Shown here: positions 7,351 to 15,558 of the stretch, piece by piece | Position numbering within the stretch: position 1 is the stretch's first letter | Layout of the letters: each line of letters starts with the position of its first letter | Source: UBA12481 sp942493265 | GTDB taxonomy: Bacteria > Bacteroidota > Bacteroidia > Bacteroidales > UBA12481 | Assembly (NCBI GenBank): GCA_942493265.1 | Contig: OW818688.1 | Coordinates: 620,001 to 684,000 of the forward strand | Direction: 5' to 3' | DNA length: 64,000 bases | Notes under the pieces: model-generated | What the model was told of the DNA's origin: nothing | What the model saw: only the letters and a program-made list of their open reading frames with translations | Database searches by the model: none | Translations under genes and position numbers: made by a program

Positions 7351-9014
7351 TAATTTCGATTTTTAGTTCTTTGACAAATTTGGATATTTTTTCGACAAGG
7401 AAAAAGAGGATGGATTTCTCCATCATCCAACCCAATTGAAAGTTTGAACCCTTTTCAGCAGGTTTTCCATCGTATCGAGGGCCAATAATCTCTTCAGGTT
7501 GAATGCGGTTGTAGCAATGTCGATCTCGATTTGCACCTTTTCCTTCCCTCGAAGCCGTAGGGGTATCTTCCCCAACATGCATTTGAGGGTTCCGAAGGGA
7601 TGCTCAACAATGGCTTTTCGCTCTTTGACCTTCTTTTTGTAAAAGGGATCGGCCATCCGTTTTTTGTACTGGTCGATCCATTCATGGTTCTGATTCAAAT
7701 AAACAGTCCGTCCTTTGGGAGACCGCGTACACATTGACTTTTTAGGGCATTCAGCGCAAGATCCCCTATACAAATCATACTTTTCTCCACGCTTGACAAT
7801 ATCGTGAGCCTTAATGGGCAGGGTGCAGCCTTCGGAGCAAACAATGCAATCGTTCTGCTGGTCATAGGTAAAGGAGATGCCGGCAGCTTTATCCTTCAAT
7901 TCCTGGCCAGTTATCGGCAAGGGAACTACACAGAGGGTTTTCGTTTCTTCATGTTCCTTTTCAATGGCTTCGATTTTGTCCAGATCGGCATAACCACAGT
8001 CGGCCAGTACGATTTTCGGAACAATACCAAGCTGATCTACAGTTTGATCCACATCAACTTTAAGACTCAACATATCCATAACACTGTCGGTCATCTCGGC
8101 ATAAACCAGGAGTTTGTTTTTTTTGTCTACCCCGGTTTGCAGATTGTAAGCTGGTGCGTACCCATCCCGTCCCTTCATCAATTTGGCATCTGGGTCAGCT
8201 GGTGCAAAATTTTCCCGTTTTTCTGACTTCAAGAACTCCTGTTGGGCTTTCATCGTCTCCAGCTGCTTTTGCAGCTCGGCGATCTTCTGAAGTAATGCCG
8301 GTTCTACCTGATAATCTGCTGATAAGCTATTTAATTGATCCTCAATATCTTCAACAATATCATTGTTTTGTAGTTGGTTCAGATACCGGTCCAATTCTGT
8401 TTCCAGTTTTTTCATCCTCTTTTCTAATCCGGTCCGGGTAACGAGTTCTTTGGCAGCATTGGCTTTCAGTTTGGTCCCGTCATAGGCAATGGTGTGACCT
8501 TCAATGAACCCTTGTTTCTTCAGGAAGGTCCGAAAGGCTAGGCAGACCGTTCGTATGGCTTCCTTGTTATCTTTCCGGTAATCGGAGATGGTCTTATGAT
8601 CCGGCCGCAATTGGCCCAGGAGCCACATCACCTCCAGGTTCCGGTAGCATTCCCGCTCTAACCTGCGGGAGCTGCAGATCCCGTTGAGGTAGCCATATAA
8701 ATAAAGCTTCTGCAGGGTCTCCGGCCGGTAGGCTTTCCTTCCCAGCTCTTGCTGCCCCCGGTTCGCAAAGCAATCCGGTTGGGCTTTGATGATCTGATCA
8801 ACCAGGACATCGATCAGCCGAACCACATTATCGCGGTCCACCCAATCGTTCATGCTGCTGGCCAGGGAAAGCTGATCTCGATCACAGGGTTCAACGTAAT
8901 GCATCTGTGTAAAATTAGTTCTGAAATCATTGCAACTAATTTAAATATAAGTAATTACGTCAAAATATCCAAATTTTCAATGAACTTTTTATTAGACATT
9001 TTTACACAGCCTCT
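7338..9014 (-). mobile_element. IS1182-family insertion sequence, copy 1
   Basis: A 1677-bp element with 13-bp terminal inverted repeats (AGAGGCTGTGTAA at 7338-7350 and its inverse at 9002-9014), carrying one transposase gene read leftward. The flanks CCGGCCTTC (left) and GAAGGCCGG (right) form a palindrome around the element. The next copy lies 1781 bp further on and appears identical throughout, so at least one insertion or a duplication is very recent. Confidence 0.9.
7423..8904 (-). CDS. IS1182-family DDE transposase (copy 1)
   Basis: The 493-residue protein is full length for the family. An N-terminal DUF772 helical domain (about residues 15-110, with RPDHKTISDYR) is followed by an RNase-H-like DDE domain. 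The likely acidic triad is D142 (IAYDGTKLKANA), D302 (VLADCGYADL) and E434 (AIVEHPFGTLK), interrupted by a coiled-coil insertion (about residues 155-230). A Cys-rich segment (CIVCSEGC, CAECPKKSMC) could bind zinc. No frameshift or stop interrupts it, so it may be active. Confidence 0.93.
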   Translation of the reverse strand: MHYVEPCDRDQLSLASSMNDWVDRDNVVRLIDVLVDQIIKAQPDCFANRGQQELGRKAYRPETLQKLYLYGYLNGICSSRRLERECYRNLEVMWLLGQLRPDHKTISDYRKDNKEAIRTVCLAFRTFLKKQGFIEGHTIAYDGTKLKANAAKELVTRTGLEKRMKKLETELDRYLNQLQNNDIVEDIEDQLNSLSADYQVEPALLQKIAELQKQLETMKAQQEFLKSEKRENFAPADPDAKLMKGRDGYAPAYNLQTGVDKKNKLLVYAEMTDSVMDMLSLKVDVDQTVDQLGIVPKIVLADCGYADLDKIEAIEKEHEETKTLCVVPLPITGQELKDKAAGISFTYDQQNDCIVCSEGCTLPIKAHDIVKRGEKYDLYRGSCAECPKKSMCTRSPKGRTVYLNQNHEWIDQYKKRMADPFYKKKVKERKAIVEHPFGTLKCMLGKIPLRLRGKEKVQIEIDIATTAFNLKRLLALDTMENLLKRVQTFNWVG

Positions 9015-9118
9015 GAAGGCCGGGGGTTGAGAGGCTTTCTCATCTCATTCTTTGCCCGTCCGGCCTTAAGGCCGGGCGGGTTGAGTTCTCAGGGGGATCT
9101 CCCTGATCCCCGGCCTGA
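9015..9118. other. 104-bp spacer between the two IS1182 copies
   Basis: The spacer holds no gene. It begins GAAGGCCGGGG, the same 11 bases that follow copy 2, contains a palindrome (CCGGCCTTAAGGCCGG, about 9059-9074) and a second small one (CAGGGGGATCTCCCTG), and ends CCGGCCTGA. GC-rich palindromes of this kind are typical landing sites for IS1182 elements. Confidence 0.6.
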
Positions 9119-10795
9119 AGAGGCTGTGTAATAATTTCGATTTTTAGTTCTTTGACAAATTTGGATATTTTTTCGACAAGGAAAAAGAGGATGGATTTCT
9201 CCATCATCCAACCCAATTGAAAGTTTGAACCCTTTTCAGCAGGTTTTCCATCGTATCGAGGGCCAATAATCTCTTCAGGTTGAATGCGGTTGTAGCAATG
9301 TCGATCTCGATTTGCACCTTTTCCTTCCCTCGAAGCCGTAGGGGTATCTTCCCCAACATGCATTTGAGGGTTCCGAAGGGATGCTCAACAATGGCTTTTC
9401 GCTCTTTGACCTTCTTTTTGTAAAAGGGATCGGCCATCCGTTTTTTGTACTGGTCGATCCATTCATGGTTCTGATTCAAATAAACAGTCCGTCCTTTGGG
9501 AGACCGCGTACACATTGACTTTTTAGGGCATTCAGCGCAAGATCCCCTATACAAATCATACTTTTCTCCACGCTTGACAATATCGTGAGCCTTAATGGGC
9601 AGGGTGCAGCCTTCGGAGCAAACAATGCAATCGTTCTGCTGGTCATAGGTAAAGGAGATGCCGGCAGCTTTATCCTTCAATTCCTGGCCAGTTATCGGCA
9701 AGGGAACTACACAGAGGGTTTTCGTTTCTTCATGTTCCTTTTCAATGGCTTCGATTTTGTCCAGATCGGCATAACCACAGTCGGCCAGTACGATTTTCGG
9801 AACAATACCAAGCTGATCTACAGTTTGATCCACATCAACTTTAAGACTCAACATATCCATAACACTGTCGGTCATCTCGGCATAAACCAGGAGTTTGTTT
9901 TTTTTGTCTACCCCGGTTTGCAGATTGTAAGCTGGTGCGTACCCATCCCGTCCCTTCATCAATTTGGCATCTGGGTCAGCTGGTGCAAAATTTTCCCGTT
10001 TTTCTGACTTCAAGAACTCCTGTTGGGCTTTCATCGTCTCCAGCTGCTTTTGCAGCTCGGCGATCTTCTGAAGTAATGCCGGTTCTACCTGATAATCTGC
10101 TGATAAGCTATTTAATTGATCCTCAATATCTTCAACAATATCATTGTTTTGTAGTTGGTTCAGATACCGGTCCAATTCTGTTTCCAGTTTTTTCATCCTC
10201 TTTTCTAATCCGGTCCGGGTAACGAGTTCTTTGGCAGCATTGGCTTTCAGTTTGGTCCCGTCATAGGCAATGGTGTGACCTTCAATGAACCCTTGTTTCT
10301 TCAGGAAGGTCCGAAAGGCTAGGCAGACCGTTCGTATGGCTTCCTTGTTATCTTTCCGGTAATCGGAGATGGTCTTATGATCCGGCCGCAATTGGCCCAG
10401 GAGCCACATCACCTCCAGGTTCCGGTAGCATTCCCGCTCTAACCTGCGGGAGCTGCAGATCCCGTTGAGGTAGCCATATAAATAAAGCTTCTGCAGGGTC
10501 TCCGGCCGGTAGGCTTTCCTTCCCAGCTCTTGCTGCCCCCGGTTCGCAAAGCAATCCGGTTGGGCTTTGATGATCTGATCAACCAGGACATCGATCAGCC
10601 GAACCACATTATCGCGGTCCACCCAATCGTTCATGCTGCTGGCCAGGGAAAGCTGATCTCGATCACAGGGTTCAACGTAATGCATCTGTGTAAAATTAGT
10701 TCTGAAATCATTGCAACTAATTTAAATATAAGTAATTACGTCAAAATATCCAAATTTTCAATGAACTTTTTATTAGACATTTTTACACAGCCTCT
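9119..10795 (-). mobile_element. IS1182-family insertion sequence, copy 2
   Basis: A second 1677-bp element in the same orientation with the same 13-bp terminal repeats (9119-9131 and 10783-10795). Comparison by eye finds no difference from copy 1. Its left flank (CCTGA) differs from that of copy 1 (CCTTC), but the first 11 bases of its right flank are the same. Confidence 0.9.
9204..10685 (-). CDS. IS1182-family DDE transposase (copy 2)
   Basis: The 493-residue transposase is identical in sequence to the one at 7423-8904, with the same DUF772 domain and D142/D302/E434 triad. Two intact identical copies in tandem could mobilise the region between outer ends as a composite unit. They could also collapse by recombination to a single copy. 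Confidence 0.93.
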   Translation of the reverse strand: MHYVEPCDRDQLSLASSMNDWVDRDNVVRLIDVLVDQIIKAQPDCFANRGQQELGRKAYRPETLQKLYLYGYLNGICSSRRLERECYRNLEVMWLLGQLRPDHKTISDYRKDNKEAIRTVCLAFRTFLKKQGFIEGHTIAYDGTKLKANAAKELVTRTGLEKRMKKLETELDRYLNQLQNNDIVEDIEDQLNSLSADYQVEPALLQKIAELQKQLETMKAQQEFLKSEKRENFAPADPDAKLMKGRDGYAPAYNLQTGVDKKNKLLVYAEMTDSVMDMLSLKVDVDQTVDQLGIVPKIVLADCGYADLDKIEAIEKEHEETKTLCVVPLPITGQELKDKAAGISFTYDQQNDCIVCSEGCTLPIKAHDIVKRGEKYDLYRGSCAECPKKSMCTRSPKGRTVYLNQNHEWIDQYKKRMADPFYKKKVKERKAIVEHPFGTLKCMLGKIPLRLRGKEKVQIEIDIATTAFNLKRLLALDTMENLLKRVQTFNWVG

Positions 10796-10827
10796 GAAGG
10801 CCGGGGCAACTGATATGGGACACAGTG
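10783..10827. repeat. Right 45-bp outer inverted repeat of the IS pair
   Basis: Inverted partner of 7306-7350 (44 of 45 positions match). It runs from the IS terminus (TTACACAGCCTCT) through GAAGGCCGGGGCAACTG to GGGACACAGTG. Confidence 0.85.
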
Positions 10828-10873
10828 GATTAGGGAAGCTCTTTGAACTTATTCCTTAATTCTTTTTACTAAT

Positions 10874-10901
10874 TTTTGCCTTTTGCCTTTTGCCTTTTGC
10901 C
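10874..10901. repeat. Four 7-bp repeats (TTTTGCC)
   Basis: Four exact TTTTGCC units in a row lie between the IS pair and the 3' end of the cupredoxin gene. This is another heptamer array located just beyond a gene end, like those at 5412, 23049 and 52982. Confidence 0.9.
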
Positions 10902-10920
10902 CTCAACGCATTGGTCGGTG

Positions 10921-11889
10921 CTATTGCCGGACAAACCGGAAACTTCGGACCTCGTTAACCGTTTTCATGGTGAGGAAATAAATTCCCGGTGAAAAATCAA
11001 TGACATCAATAACCAGGTTATCCTGTCCTGCGGCAAATTCCTTCATCAGCATCTGTGAACCAGCAATATTGCAGATGCTCACCAGCAAAGGTGCTGTTGT
11101 GGTGCTTTTCAGGGCAAGGGTTATCTGGTTAACTGCAGGATTCGGATAAAGCAGAACCTCCCCGAGAACTGCCGGTTCGCTGCTGATACCACTTGAATTT
11201 TTGAAGATATCCGTAAAATTTACATTGTGGGTAAAAGTTAGTGTGGTATCTCCTGCTACATCATTGAGCTCGATCCGCCAGGCGTGATCAGTTGGAGGGG
11301 CATCATATTCACCGCTCATATTGAGATCAGCAAAAAAATCAAGGAAATAGGATTCTCCCTTAACAATCTGATCGGAGGCAATCTGGAAAGTAGCTCCCGG
11401 AATCCTGGCAATCAGGATGGTATCTTTGTACAGGCCGGTGACTGCATGTTTAACGTAGAATGTAAATGTTTGCCCTATGTGCGGGGTCATCCCGGTAAAA
11501 TTTACATTGAGTTTGGGATTGGTCGATTTGTTCACCACCGTGACTTTTCCCATCATACCAAAATCAACGTGAGGGTCGCACTGGTAATTATATACGCCCG
11601 GAGATGTGAACACAAAGGAATAAGTCCAGTTTGAGGCCAGACTGTTCCCGAATGATGCAGGATTCGCCGGGAACGTGGCCTTATTACCATTTACGTTATG
11701 CACGCCCTGTGTGCATGTCCACACTACTGTATCCCCAACAGTAATAGTTAATTCCTTGGGAGTAAAGGTATTGCTTCTGACCGCAACCTGGTGGGTGGTT
11801 TGTCCGAAAGCTGTTCCGCCCAGGAGGCTTCCGAAAAACAGCACCGCTGAAAACATTACCCTCCGACTTCGCGTAAAAATTGCATTCAT
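10921..11889 (-). CDS. Cupredoxin (plastocyanin/azurin-like) with T9SS sorting domain
   Basis: I prefer the ATG at 11887-11889 (MNAIFTRSRR), which gives a compact signal peptide; ATGs 2 and 7 codons upstream are possible. The mature N-terminal domain is a blue-copper fold with type-1 copper ligands in order: His (GVHNVNG), Cys and His (YQCDPHVDF), Met (GMMGKV). A second beta-sandwich follows, then a C-terminal domain (VLLYPNPAVNQITL, SPGIYFLTMKT, RSFRFVRQ) of the type A type IX secretion sorting signal. The protein is therefore probably exported across the outer membrane and anchored on the surface, where it may carry electrons or bind copper. Confidence 0.88.
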   Translation of the reverse strand: MNAIFTRSRRVMFSAVLFFGSLLGGTAFGQTTHQVAVRSNTFTPKELTITVGDTVVWTCTQGVHNVNGNKATFPANPASFGNSLASNWTYSFVFTSPGVYNYQCDPHVDFGMMGKVTVVNKSTNPKLNVNFTGMTPHIGQTFTFYVKHAVTGLYKDTILIARIPGATFQIASDQIVKGESYFLDFFADLNMSGEYDAPPTDHAWRIELNDVAGDTTLTFTHNVNFTDIFKNSSGISSEPAVLGEVLLYPNPAVNQITLALKSTTTAPLLVSICNIAGSQMLMKEFAAGQDNLVIDVIDFSPGIYFLTMKTVNEVRSFRFVRQ

Positions 11890-11900
11890 AGCCATGTTAT

Positions 11901-11915
11901 TTAGAATCATTCTTA
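11901..11915. promoter_or_regulatory. Candidate 7-1-7 Fur/PerR-type operator
   Basis: TTAGAAT-C-ATTCTTA is a 7-1-7 inverted repeat with one mismatch, resembling PerR/Fur boxes (TTATAATNATTATAA). It lies just upstream of the preferred cupredoxin start and covers the longest alternative start. No regulator gene of this family is in the window, so the binding protein is a guess. Confidence 0.35.
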
Positions 11916-12090
11916 ATAATCAAACAACCGAATACTTGAATGGTTCAGATCCAGCCGGCACATTTTCAGGGTTAACAGCAAATTAACATGTTAGTACATT
12001 CTGACAACGTGTGAATTATATAAAGGATTTACAATATTCTATAACATATGGCCACCACAGAATCTTCAACTTTGCCAGGTAAAATACCTT

Positions 12091-13239
12091 ATGCAAATGA
12101 AAGATTTAATCGATTCCCGAAACAGCCAGAAGAACTATCTGGAGAGCGAGAATTTAAAAACAGCTTTTCTGCAAAACATTTCGCATGAGATCCGCACCCC
12201 GCTGAACGGTATAATCGGTTTTTCAGAATTATTGGGTGAGGAAGGATTAACCAGGGAGGAAATAAGAAAATTCGTGGCCATCATTTGCGAGAATGGGAAT
12301 AAGCTAATTGAGATCGTCAGCAATATTCTTGAAATCTCCAAGATTCAAACAGGACAAACAAATATGAGGATCAACCCAGTGGAAGTTAATTCCCTGTTTT
12401 CAGATTTAATTACTGAATTCGGGCCACTTATGGTATCCAAGAATATTATCCTGAAACATCATAATCCTGCCGATCAGAATATTACAATAAATTCAGATAA
12501 TGACTTACTGCATCAGATCTTACGGCGGCTTATTAATAATGCACTTAAATTCACAAAATCCGGTAGTATTGATTTCGGGTATACCAATGAAAGCAATGAG
12601 GTCAGGTTCTATGTTAGAGATACTGGTATCGGTATCGCGCAGAAAAACATTTATAAGGTTTTTGAACGGTTTTATCAGGCTGAACAGGTGTTTTCAAACA
12701 TTCATGAGGGTACCGGACTGGGACTGGCGATCTGCAAAGGACTGGTAGAATTGCTCGGAGGCAGGATCTGGGTTGAATCTGAACCCGGCCTTGGCACAAC
12801 AGTATTCTTTACCGTACCGGTTTCAGAACAAATACCCCAAAATGAGATATCTGACCTGGAAAAACAAGAAAAAACGTTGCCTTCAAAAATCCTTGTTGCA
12901 GAAGATGACTGGGTCAACTTCCTCTATCTTAAAATGTTTTTGGAAGATGCCGGCATTGAAGTGATTCATGCAAAAAACGGCTTAGAAGCAGTGGATCTGG
13001 TTAAGCAATATGATGATATTGATTTAATACTGATGGATATCAGCATGCCGGTTATGGATGGCATCGAAGCTGCCAAAATAATTAAGAAATTAAACCCAGC
13101 CCTGAATATTATAGCCCATACCACCCGGGTTTCTGACAAAGGGCTGAATAATAACACCCCGTTCGGCTGTGATGATTATCTGTCAAAGCCTTTTAAAACA
13201 GATCAGTTGAACACCATATTAACAAAGTTTCTGCACTAA
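12091..13239 (+). CDS. Soluble hybrid histidine kinase/response regulator
   Basis: The 382-residue protein starts directly with a HisKA domain (FLQNISHEIRTPLNGI, phospho-His about residue 33). A HATPase domain follows with N (LINNALKFTK), G1 (DTGIGI) and G2 (GTGLGLAICKGL) boxes. The C-terminal receiver has acidic pocket EDD, phospho-Asp in LILMDISMPVMDG and Lys in SKPF. There is no sensor, PAS or membrane segment, which is unusual for a hybrid kinase; either another protein provides the signal or the gene has lost its 5' part. An out-of-frame ATG at 12048 opens a 46-codon frame that ends inside the HisKA region, which I consider chance. Confidence 0.88.
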   Translation: MQMKDLIDSRNSQKNYLESENLKTAFLQNISHEIRTPLNGIIGFSELLGEEGLTREEIRKFVAIICENGNKLIEIVSNILEISKIQTGQTNMRINPVEVNSLFSDLITEFGPLMVSKNIILKHHNPADQNITINSDNDLLHQILRRLINNALKFTKSGSIDFGYTNESNEVRFYVRDTGIGIAQKNIYKVFERFYQAEQVFSNIHEGTGLGLAICKGLVELLGGRIWVESEPGLGTTVFFTVPVSEQIPQNEISDLEKQEKTLPSKILVAEDDWVNFLYLKMFLEDAGIEVIHAKNGLEAVDLVKQYDDIDLILMDISMPVMDGIEAAKIIKKLNPALNIIAHTTRVSDKGLNNNTPFGCDDYLSKPFKTDQLNTILTKFLH

Positions 13240-13317
13240 GCCAGCGGTTTCAAGAAATCAGGCAGGGGTGGCATATTCCCGAATTTGCCCTATATTTAAA
13301 TTCTAAACCTGATTAAT

Positions 13318-14847
13318 ATGGGGATCTGCACGAAAAAGATTCTGGGATTGGTTGCAACCGGACTATTGGTGCAAAGTGGTTGCGCCCCGAAAGAAAAGAT
13401 CAACAAATTACCGGCAGCAAAACAACCGAACATTGTAATCATCCTGGCAGATGATCTTGGATTTGGCGATGTTGGCTGTTATGGTTCAGTAAATCTAAAA
13501 ACCCCGAATATCGATCAGCTGGCAGCATCCGGCTTAAGATTCACCAATGGATACTGCACCTCCGCAACCAGCACTCCCAGCCGTCTGGCTCTCCTTACAG
13601 GTGGATATCCCTGGCGTAACCAGCGGGCGCGTGTATTGCCTGGCGACGCGCCTTTACTGATCGATCCCTCAACCACCACCTTGCCCGGAATGCTGGGAAA
13701 CGCCGGATATACAACCGGGGTGGTGGGCAAATGGCATCTGGGACTAGGTACTGGACAGATCGACTGGAACGGCAGGATTACGCCGGGCCCCAACGAAACC
13801 GGTTTTGATTATTCCTATATCATGGCGGCAACCAATGACCGGTGTCCGACTGTTTTTCTGGAAAATGGCAGGGTGGTTGCACTGGATCCGACCGATCCCA
13901 TTGAGGTCAGCTATAGGCAGAACTTTGCCGGGGAGCCAACCGGAAAGGATAATCCGGATAAAATCAGGATGGGACTGACTCAGGGTCATGCCGGCACCAT
14001 TGTAAACGGAATTTCCCGGATCGGTTTCATGAAGGGTGGCACCCGTGCCCGGTGGACCGATGAATTCATGGTGGATACCTTTCTGCTGAAAGCACAGAAA
14101 TTTATCGAAATCAATCAGAAGAAGCCTTTCTTTCTCTACTATGCCCTGCATGAGCCGCATTGTCCGAGGATACCGTCGCCCCGCTTTGCCGGCACCACCG
14201 GACTGGGCCCGCGCGGCGATGTCATTGCCGAGGCCGACTGGGCAGTGGGTGAGTTTTTAAAGAAGTTGGAACAGCTTGGCCTGACCTCGAATACCATCGT
14301 CATATTCTCCAGCGATAACGGTCCGGTTTTAGATGATGGTTATGCCGATCAGGCCCTAGAGCTGAATGGCAGCCATACCCCCTGGGGACCATTGCGCGGA
14401 GGCAAATACAGCTTGCTTGACGCGGGAACGCACGTACCCTTCCTGGTTAGCTGGCCCGGACAAATCAAACCAGGAATTTCAGAAGCACTTGTTTGTCAGG
14501 TTGATCTTGCAGCTTCATTGGCCGAATTAACCGGCCAACCGAATCCGGGTCGCGACAGCCAGAGTGTCCTCAATGCCCTGCTCGGAAAATCCCCCAACGG
14601 CCGGTCGTCCCTGATTCTGGAAAATGGTAGTGGAAAAACCCTAATCCGCATGAATGAATGGGTAATGATACCCTCCTATCCCGGTGTGCCCCTGTTTAAG
14701 GACGTCAATATCGAAACCGGTTTGTCGCCGGAGGTTCAGCTCTATAACCTGATGACTGATCCCGGGCAAAAAAAGAATCTGGCCGCTCATGAGCCGGACC
14801 GGATAATCAGGTTAAAAGAGGAATTAGAAGCCTACCAAAAGCAATAA
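13318..14847 (+). CDS. Lipoprotein sulfatase (Ser-type, family S1)
   Basis: The 509-residue protein has a lipoprotein signal (LLVQSGC, Cys22) and an alkaline-phosphatase-like sulfatase core. Metal ligands lie in IILADDLGFGD. The formylglycine site is Ser85 in STPSR, i.e. the serine version of C/S-x-P-S/A-R, which must be oxidised by an anaerobic sulfatase-maturing radical-SAM enzyme. Other conserved parts are VGKWHLG, HEPHCPR and FSSDNGPV. It should remove sulfate from a glycan at the cell envelope. No maturase or glycosidase is adjacent, so its substrate is open. Confidence 0.93.
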   Translation: MGICTKKILGLVATGLLVQSGCAPKEKINKLPAAKQPNIVIILADDLGFGDVGCYGSVNLKTPNIDQLAASGLRFTNGYCTSATSTPSRLALLTGGYPWRNQRARVLPGDAPLLIDPSTTTLPGMLGNAGYTTGVVGKWHLGLGTGQIDWNGRITPGPNETGFDYSYIMAATNDRCPTVFLENGRVVALDPTDPIEVSYRQNFAGEPTGKDNPDKIRMGLTQGHAGTIVNGISRIGFMKGGTRARWTDEFMVDTFLLKAQKFIEINQKKPFFLYYALHEPHCPRIPSPRFAGTTGLGPRGDVIAEADWAVGEFLKKLEQLGLTSNTIVIFSSDNGPVLDDGYADQALELNGSHTPWGPLRGGKYSLLDAGTHVPFLVSWPGQIKPGISEALVCQVDLAASLAELTGQPNPGRDSQSVLNALLGKSPNGRSSLILENGSGKTLIRMNEWVMIPSYPGVPLFKDVNIETGLSPEVQLYNLMTDPGQKKNLAAHEPDRIIRLKEELEAYQKQ

Positions 14848-14849
14848 AC

Positions 14850-14925
14850 ATTCCGTTCACCCCTCTTCCGTTTCACGCCTCTTCCGCTTCACGCTTCACG
14901 ACTATCAGTCACCCGTCACTTTAAA
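14850..14925. repeat. 16-bp repeat array downstream of the sulfatase
   Basis: About three units of the TTCCGTTTCACGCCTC type (about 14851-14898) are followed by loose heptamers (GTCACCCGTCACT). The stretch from 14926 to the Hsp20 gene holds no other repeat; an AGGAGG sits at 15041-15046. Confidence 0.75.
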
Positions 14926-15053
14926 GCGACAAATTGTCCTATCTCCCTCACCACATGCGTCATAGTGTCATTTTTCCGCCTCTGGAATACCATTTGCGAG
15001 CATCAGTTTGGAGTTAAAATTGATGTTAAACATAAAGTACAGGAGGTTTAGTT

Positions 15054-15503
15054 ATGTCACTGATGAAACGTAGCAACCCGGAATTCCCCTCTATCCCTTC
15101 TTTACTTGACAATCTGTGGTCAAGGGATTGGATGGACTGGTCGAATCTGAATTTCTCCAACACCAACACCACATTGCCGGCAGTAAATGTGAGGGAAAAT
15201 GACAATGAGTATGCAATCGAACTTGCAGCTCCGGGTATGAGCAAAGATGACTTCAGGATCAATCTTGAAGATAATGTTCTGACCATCTCCTCAGAGAAAA
15301 AAGAGCAGAAAGAGGAGAAAAACGAACAATACAGCCGGCGTGAGTTCAGTTATCAATCGTTCCAGCGTTCCTTTACCCTGCCCGAATATCAGGTTGACAG
15401 GGAAAAGGTTACCGCAAAATACTCAGATGGCATATTGCACATCATCATTCCGAAGAGGGAAGAAGCCAGGCCAAAACCGGCCCGGAAAATTGAAATTTCG
15501 TAA
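15054..15503 (+). CDS. Small heat-shock protein (Hsp20/alpha-crystallin)
   Basis: The 149-residue protein has a short N-terminal arm (residues 1-40) and an alpha-crystallin domain (about 42-140) with the family signs LAAPGMSKDDF, LTISSEKK, SYQSFQRSFTLPE and the GILHIIIPK strand. It is an ATP-independent cytoplasmic holdase that binds unfolding proteins. AGGAGG lies 7 nt before the ATG, a strong Shine-Dalgarno of a kind that is rare in this phylum and may mean high expression. No CIRCE element is present. A perfect terminator follows. Confidence 0.95.
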   Translation: MSLMKRSNPEFPSIPSLLDNLWSRDWMDWSNLNFSNTNTTLPAVNVRENDNEYAIELAAPGMSKDDFRINLEDNVLTISSEKKEQKEEKNEQYSRREFSYQSFQRSFTLPEYQVDREKVTAKYSDGILHIIIPKREEARPKPARKIEIS

Positions 15504-15523
15504 TTAACGTAACGATGAAACAG

Positions 15524-15558
15524 GATGGGGTTCCGCAAAATGGAACCCCATCTTTTTT
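15524..15558 (+). terminator. Rho-independent terminator after hsp20
   Basis: A perfect 11-bp stem (GATGGGGTTCC 15524-15534, GGAACCCCATC 15542-15552) with a 7-nt loop is followed by TTTTTTATT. The T-run lies on the plus-strand side, so it ends hsp20 transcription. It abuts the stop codon of the convergent gene. Confidence 0.93.

Noticed and set aside
12048..12188. Possible frameshifted N-terminus of the hybrid kinase
   Set aside because: The 46-codon frame shares no kinase motif and ends inside HisKA; the in-frame ATG at 12091 already gives a complete HisKA domain.
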